A stretch of 6,039 nucleotides of DNA from Gammaproteobacteria bacterium. Lineage in GTDB: Bacteria > Pseudomonadota > Gammaproteobacteria > S012-40. Under the pieces are notes generated by a model. It was not told where the DNA came from, made no database searches, and worked only from the letters and a program-made list of their open reading frames with translations. Positions 4,798 through 6,039 of this stretch are shown here, one piece after another (within the stretch, counting starts at the first letter, position 1; each line of letters begins with the position of its first letter). A program made the translations under genes and the position numbers. The stretch is from assembly GCA_029864945.1 (NCBI GenBank), contig JAOTSL010000203.1, forward strand, positions 1 to 6,039, read 5' to 3'.

Positions 4798-5862
4798 ATG
4801 CCACTTATTGCTAATTCATCACTACCAACATTTACCCGCCTAAAGAACGAAGGCGAAACAATTTTGTCTGACGACACAGCGCGTCATCAGGATATTCGAG
4901 AATTACATATTGGGCTTTTGAACATGATGCCCGACGCTGCCATTACCGCAACAGAACGCCAATTCTTCCGCCTCATTGGCGAAAGTAATCAGATTGCGCA
5001 ATTTTATGTACACCCGTTTACCCTTCCTGAAATAGAGCGAAGTGAAAAAACGCAACAGCACATTGATAAATACTACGAATCCTTTGATGAAATCAAAAAT
5101 AATGGACTTGATGCGCTTATCATCACCGGTGCAAATGTCACCCAGCCCGACTTATCTCTTGAACCTTTTTGGAAACCACTTATTGATGTTGTTGACTGGG
5201 CCTATGAAAACGTATCGTCCACGTTATGCTCCTGCCTAGCAACACATGCTGTTATGCAATTTCGATACAACAAAAAACGCCTGCCGCTTATTAATAAACG
5301 TTGGGGCGTATTTCAACATAGGATCGTAGACAGAACGCACCCCTTAGTAAATGGTGTTAATACGCGTTTCGATGTGCCTCACTCTCGTTTTAACGAAATC
5401 CCAAGAGAACAATTTGAAGCGTCAGGATTGCATGTATTAGTAGAAAGTGAGCAAGCAGGCGTTCACCTAGCGGTAAGCGAAGATAAATTCAGAATTGTTT
5501 TTTTTCAGGGGCACCCGGAATATGACATGATTAGTCTTCTAAAAGAATATAAACGAGAAATATTACGTTTTTATAATGATGAGAGACCTGATTACCCGCC
5601 TCTTCCTAAAAACTATTTTCAGATTAAAGCGAAAGCAATTTTAAATGAATATAAAGGATGCGTGCAGTCCTCCAAAGACGAAAACACAGCCCTTCCTGCA
5701 ATGCCTGAGGAATTGATAGAGAGCATGTTAGACAATACCTGGCATGACACTGCAGAAGCCTTACTCAACAACTGGATAGGCAAGGTGTATCAGATTACGG
5801 CCATCGACCGACGCGAACTTTTCATGAAAGAGGTTGACCCAAAGAATCCTTTGGGCCTTTAA
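4798..5862 (+). CDS. metA: Homoserine O-acyltransferase, divergent MetA type (O-succinyl- or O-acetyl-)
   Basis: The 354-residue product is a MetA-family (class I glutamine amidotransferase-like) enzyme, acylating homoserine as the first committed step of methionine synthesis. Visible features are ELHIGLLNMMPDAAITATE (35-53), IITGANV (108-114), STLCSCLATHA (141-151) with the nucleophile best aligned to Cys146 (E. coli Cys142), VPHSRF, and FFQGHPEYD with His239 and Glu241 matching E. coli His235 and Glu237. It is about 45 residues longer than E. coli MetA (309), mainly in the C-terminal third and tail. The Lys-Lys pair after NLMP in E. coli is replaced by Asp-Ala. The acyl-CoA selectivity position (Gly111 in E. 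coli, Glu in B. cereus) aligns with Thr115, so succinyl versus acetyl use is undecided. The start has only a modest AGAG site (4787-4790), suggesting dependence on upstream NTPase translation or transcription. Confidence 0.92.
   Translation: MPLIANSSLPTFTRLKNEGETILSDDTARHQDIRELHIGLLNMMPDAAITATERQFFRLIGESNQIAQFYVHPFTLPEIERSEKTQQHIDKYYESFDEIKNNGLDALIITGANVTQPDLSLEPFWKPLIDVVDWAYENVSSTLCSCLATHAVMQFRYNKKRLPLINKRWGVFQHRIVDRTHPLVNGVNTRFDVPHSRFNEIPREQFEASGLHVLVESEQAGVHLAVSEDKFRIVFFQGHPEYDMISLLKEYKREILRFYNDERPDYPPLPKNYFQIKAKAILNEYKGCVQSSKDENTALPAMPEELIESMLDNTWHDTAEALLNNWIGKVYQITAIDRRELFMKEVDPKNPLGL
5838..5860 (+). terminator. Possible terminator hairpin at the end of metA
   Basis: CCCAAAG (5838-5844) and CTTTGGG (5849-5855) form a perfect 7-bp stem with a 4-base AATC loop, followed by CCTTT. 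It lies within the last codons of metA. The stem is strong but the T-tract is short, so termination may be partial and allow read-through to a downstream gene. Confidence 0.45.
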
Positions 5863-6039
5863 ATACGTCTCTCAGGAATTTACCCGAGAATGGAAACCAA
5901 CCGGTTTATTGCTCCTGCAAAACCGACACTACCACCATCCATGGCGGTCGCAGCGAGGTGAAATTATTTAAGAGCATATGTTCATTCATTTGAGATGAAT
6001 AATCATTCTATTCAAAAAAATGAATGGCGAATACGTTCA
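5863..6039. other. Intergenic region after metA with hairpins; no supported gene
   Basis: No convincing reading frame is seen in these 177 bp. GGTTT (5903-5907) can pair either with AAACC at 5894-5898 or, as CGGTTT (5902-5907), with AAACCG at 5920-5925, giving two exclusive hairpins. ACC-CCAT (5931-5938) and ATGG-GGT (5941-5948) make a third palindrome around the CATCCATGG core, resembling REP-type intergenic repeats. Further right, CATTCATTT (5983-5991) and AAATGAATG (6018-6026) form a 9-bp inverted repeat in AT-rich sequence. ATG codons at 6019 and 6025 reach the window edge but lack a ribosome binding site. Confidence 0.5.

Noticed and set aside
5991..6009. MetR-type box around TGAAT-CATTC
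   Set aside because: The spacing is one base too long for the TGAA-N5-TTCA consensus and the match is partial.
5863..6018. A SAM, SAH, glycine or TPP riboswitch after metA
   Set aside because: Isolated fragments such as CTCTCAGG looked suggestive, but the rest of each consensus is missing.
6019..6039. Start of a new gene at ATG 6019 or 6025, possibly a methionine-pathway sulfhydrylase
   Set aside because: There is no ribosome binding site, and five to seven codons are too few to recognise a protein.

Overview
The window reads as a gene-dense stretch of a moderately AT-rich gammaproteobacterial chromosome. This is inferred from the enzyme set (PurD, PurE, short TsaC, MetA, YceI), tight gene packing and Shine-Dalgarno-led genes. 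The protein flavour suggests a free-living respiring, perhaps marine, lineage such as the Methylophaga/Cycloclasticus neighbourhood. That placement is a guess and I cannot confirm a genus. No rRNA, tRNA, insertion sequence, phage gene or CRISPR array was seen.

Layout: (1) Positions 1-157 hold the 3' end of purD, closed by a hairpin terminator whose stem contains the stop codon. (2) Positions 158-366 are a leader rich in inverted repeats ahead of purE. (3) purE (367-870), a TTG-started tsaC (927-1487) and a gene for an exported four-haem cytochrome with a 5'-nucleotidase-like N-terminal region (1497-2801) run rightward and probably share one transcript. The cytochrome's ribosome binding site overlaps the tsaC stop. 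(4) A bidirectional terminator at 2810-2845 separates this unit from a leftward pair: a double-CDGSH iron-sulfur protein (3458-3688, first gene) and a secreted YceI-family lipid-binding protein (2854-3417). (5) The divergent region 3689-3894 carries a strong inverted-repeat operator over an extended -10 box for the leftward pair, and a perfect TATAAT box for the rightward pair. (6) The rightward pair is a P-loop NTPase of unknown function (3895-4740) and a divergent MetA-type homoserine O-acyltransferase (4798-5862). (7) Positions 5863-6039 are non-coding as far as can be seen and contain alternative hairpins and an AT-rich inverted repeat.

How the genes work together: purD and purE act in de novo purine synthesis, but purK is not beside purE. 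tsaC makes the threonylcarbamoyl-AMP used for the t6A modification of tRNA. The cytochrome is periplasmic and presumably redox-linked, with a substrate not evident from sequence. The CDGSH/YceI pair joins a cytosolic 2Fe-2S protein to a periplasmic isoprenoid/lipid carrier. The NTPase/metA pair links an uncharacterised nucleotide-using protein to the committing step of methionine synthesis.

The best candidates for under-described biology are the NTPase-metA pair, the cytochrome fused to a phosphoesterase-like domain that appears to lack catalytic ligands, and the operator controlling the CDGSH-yceI unit.
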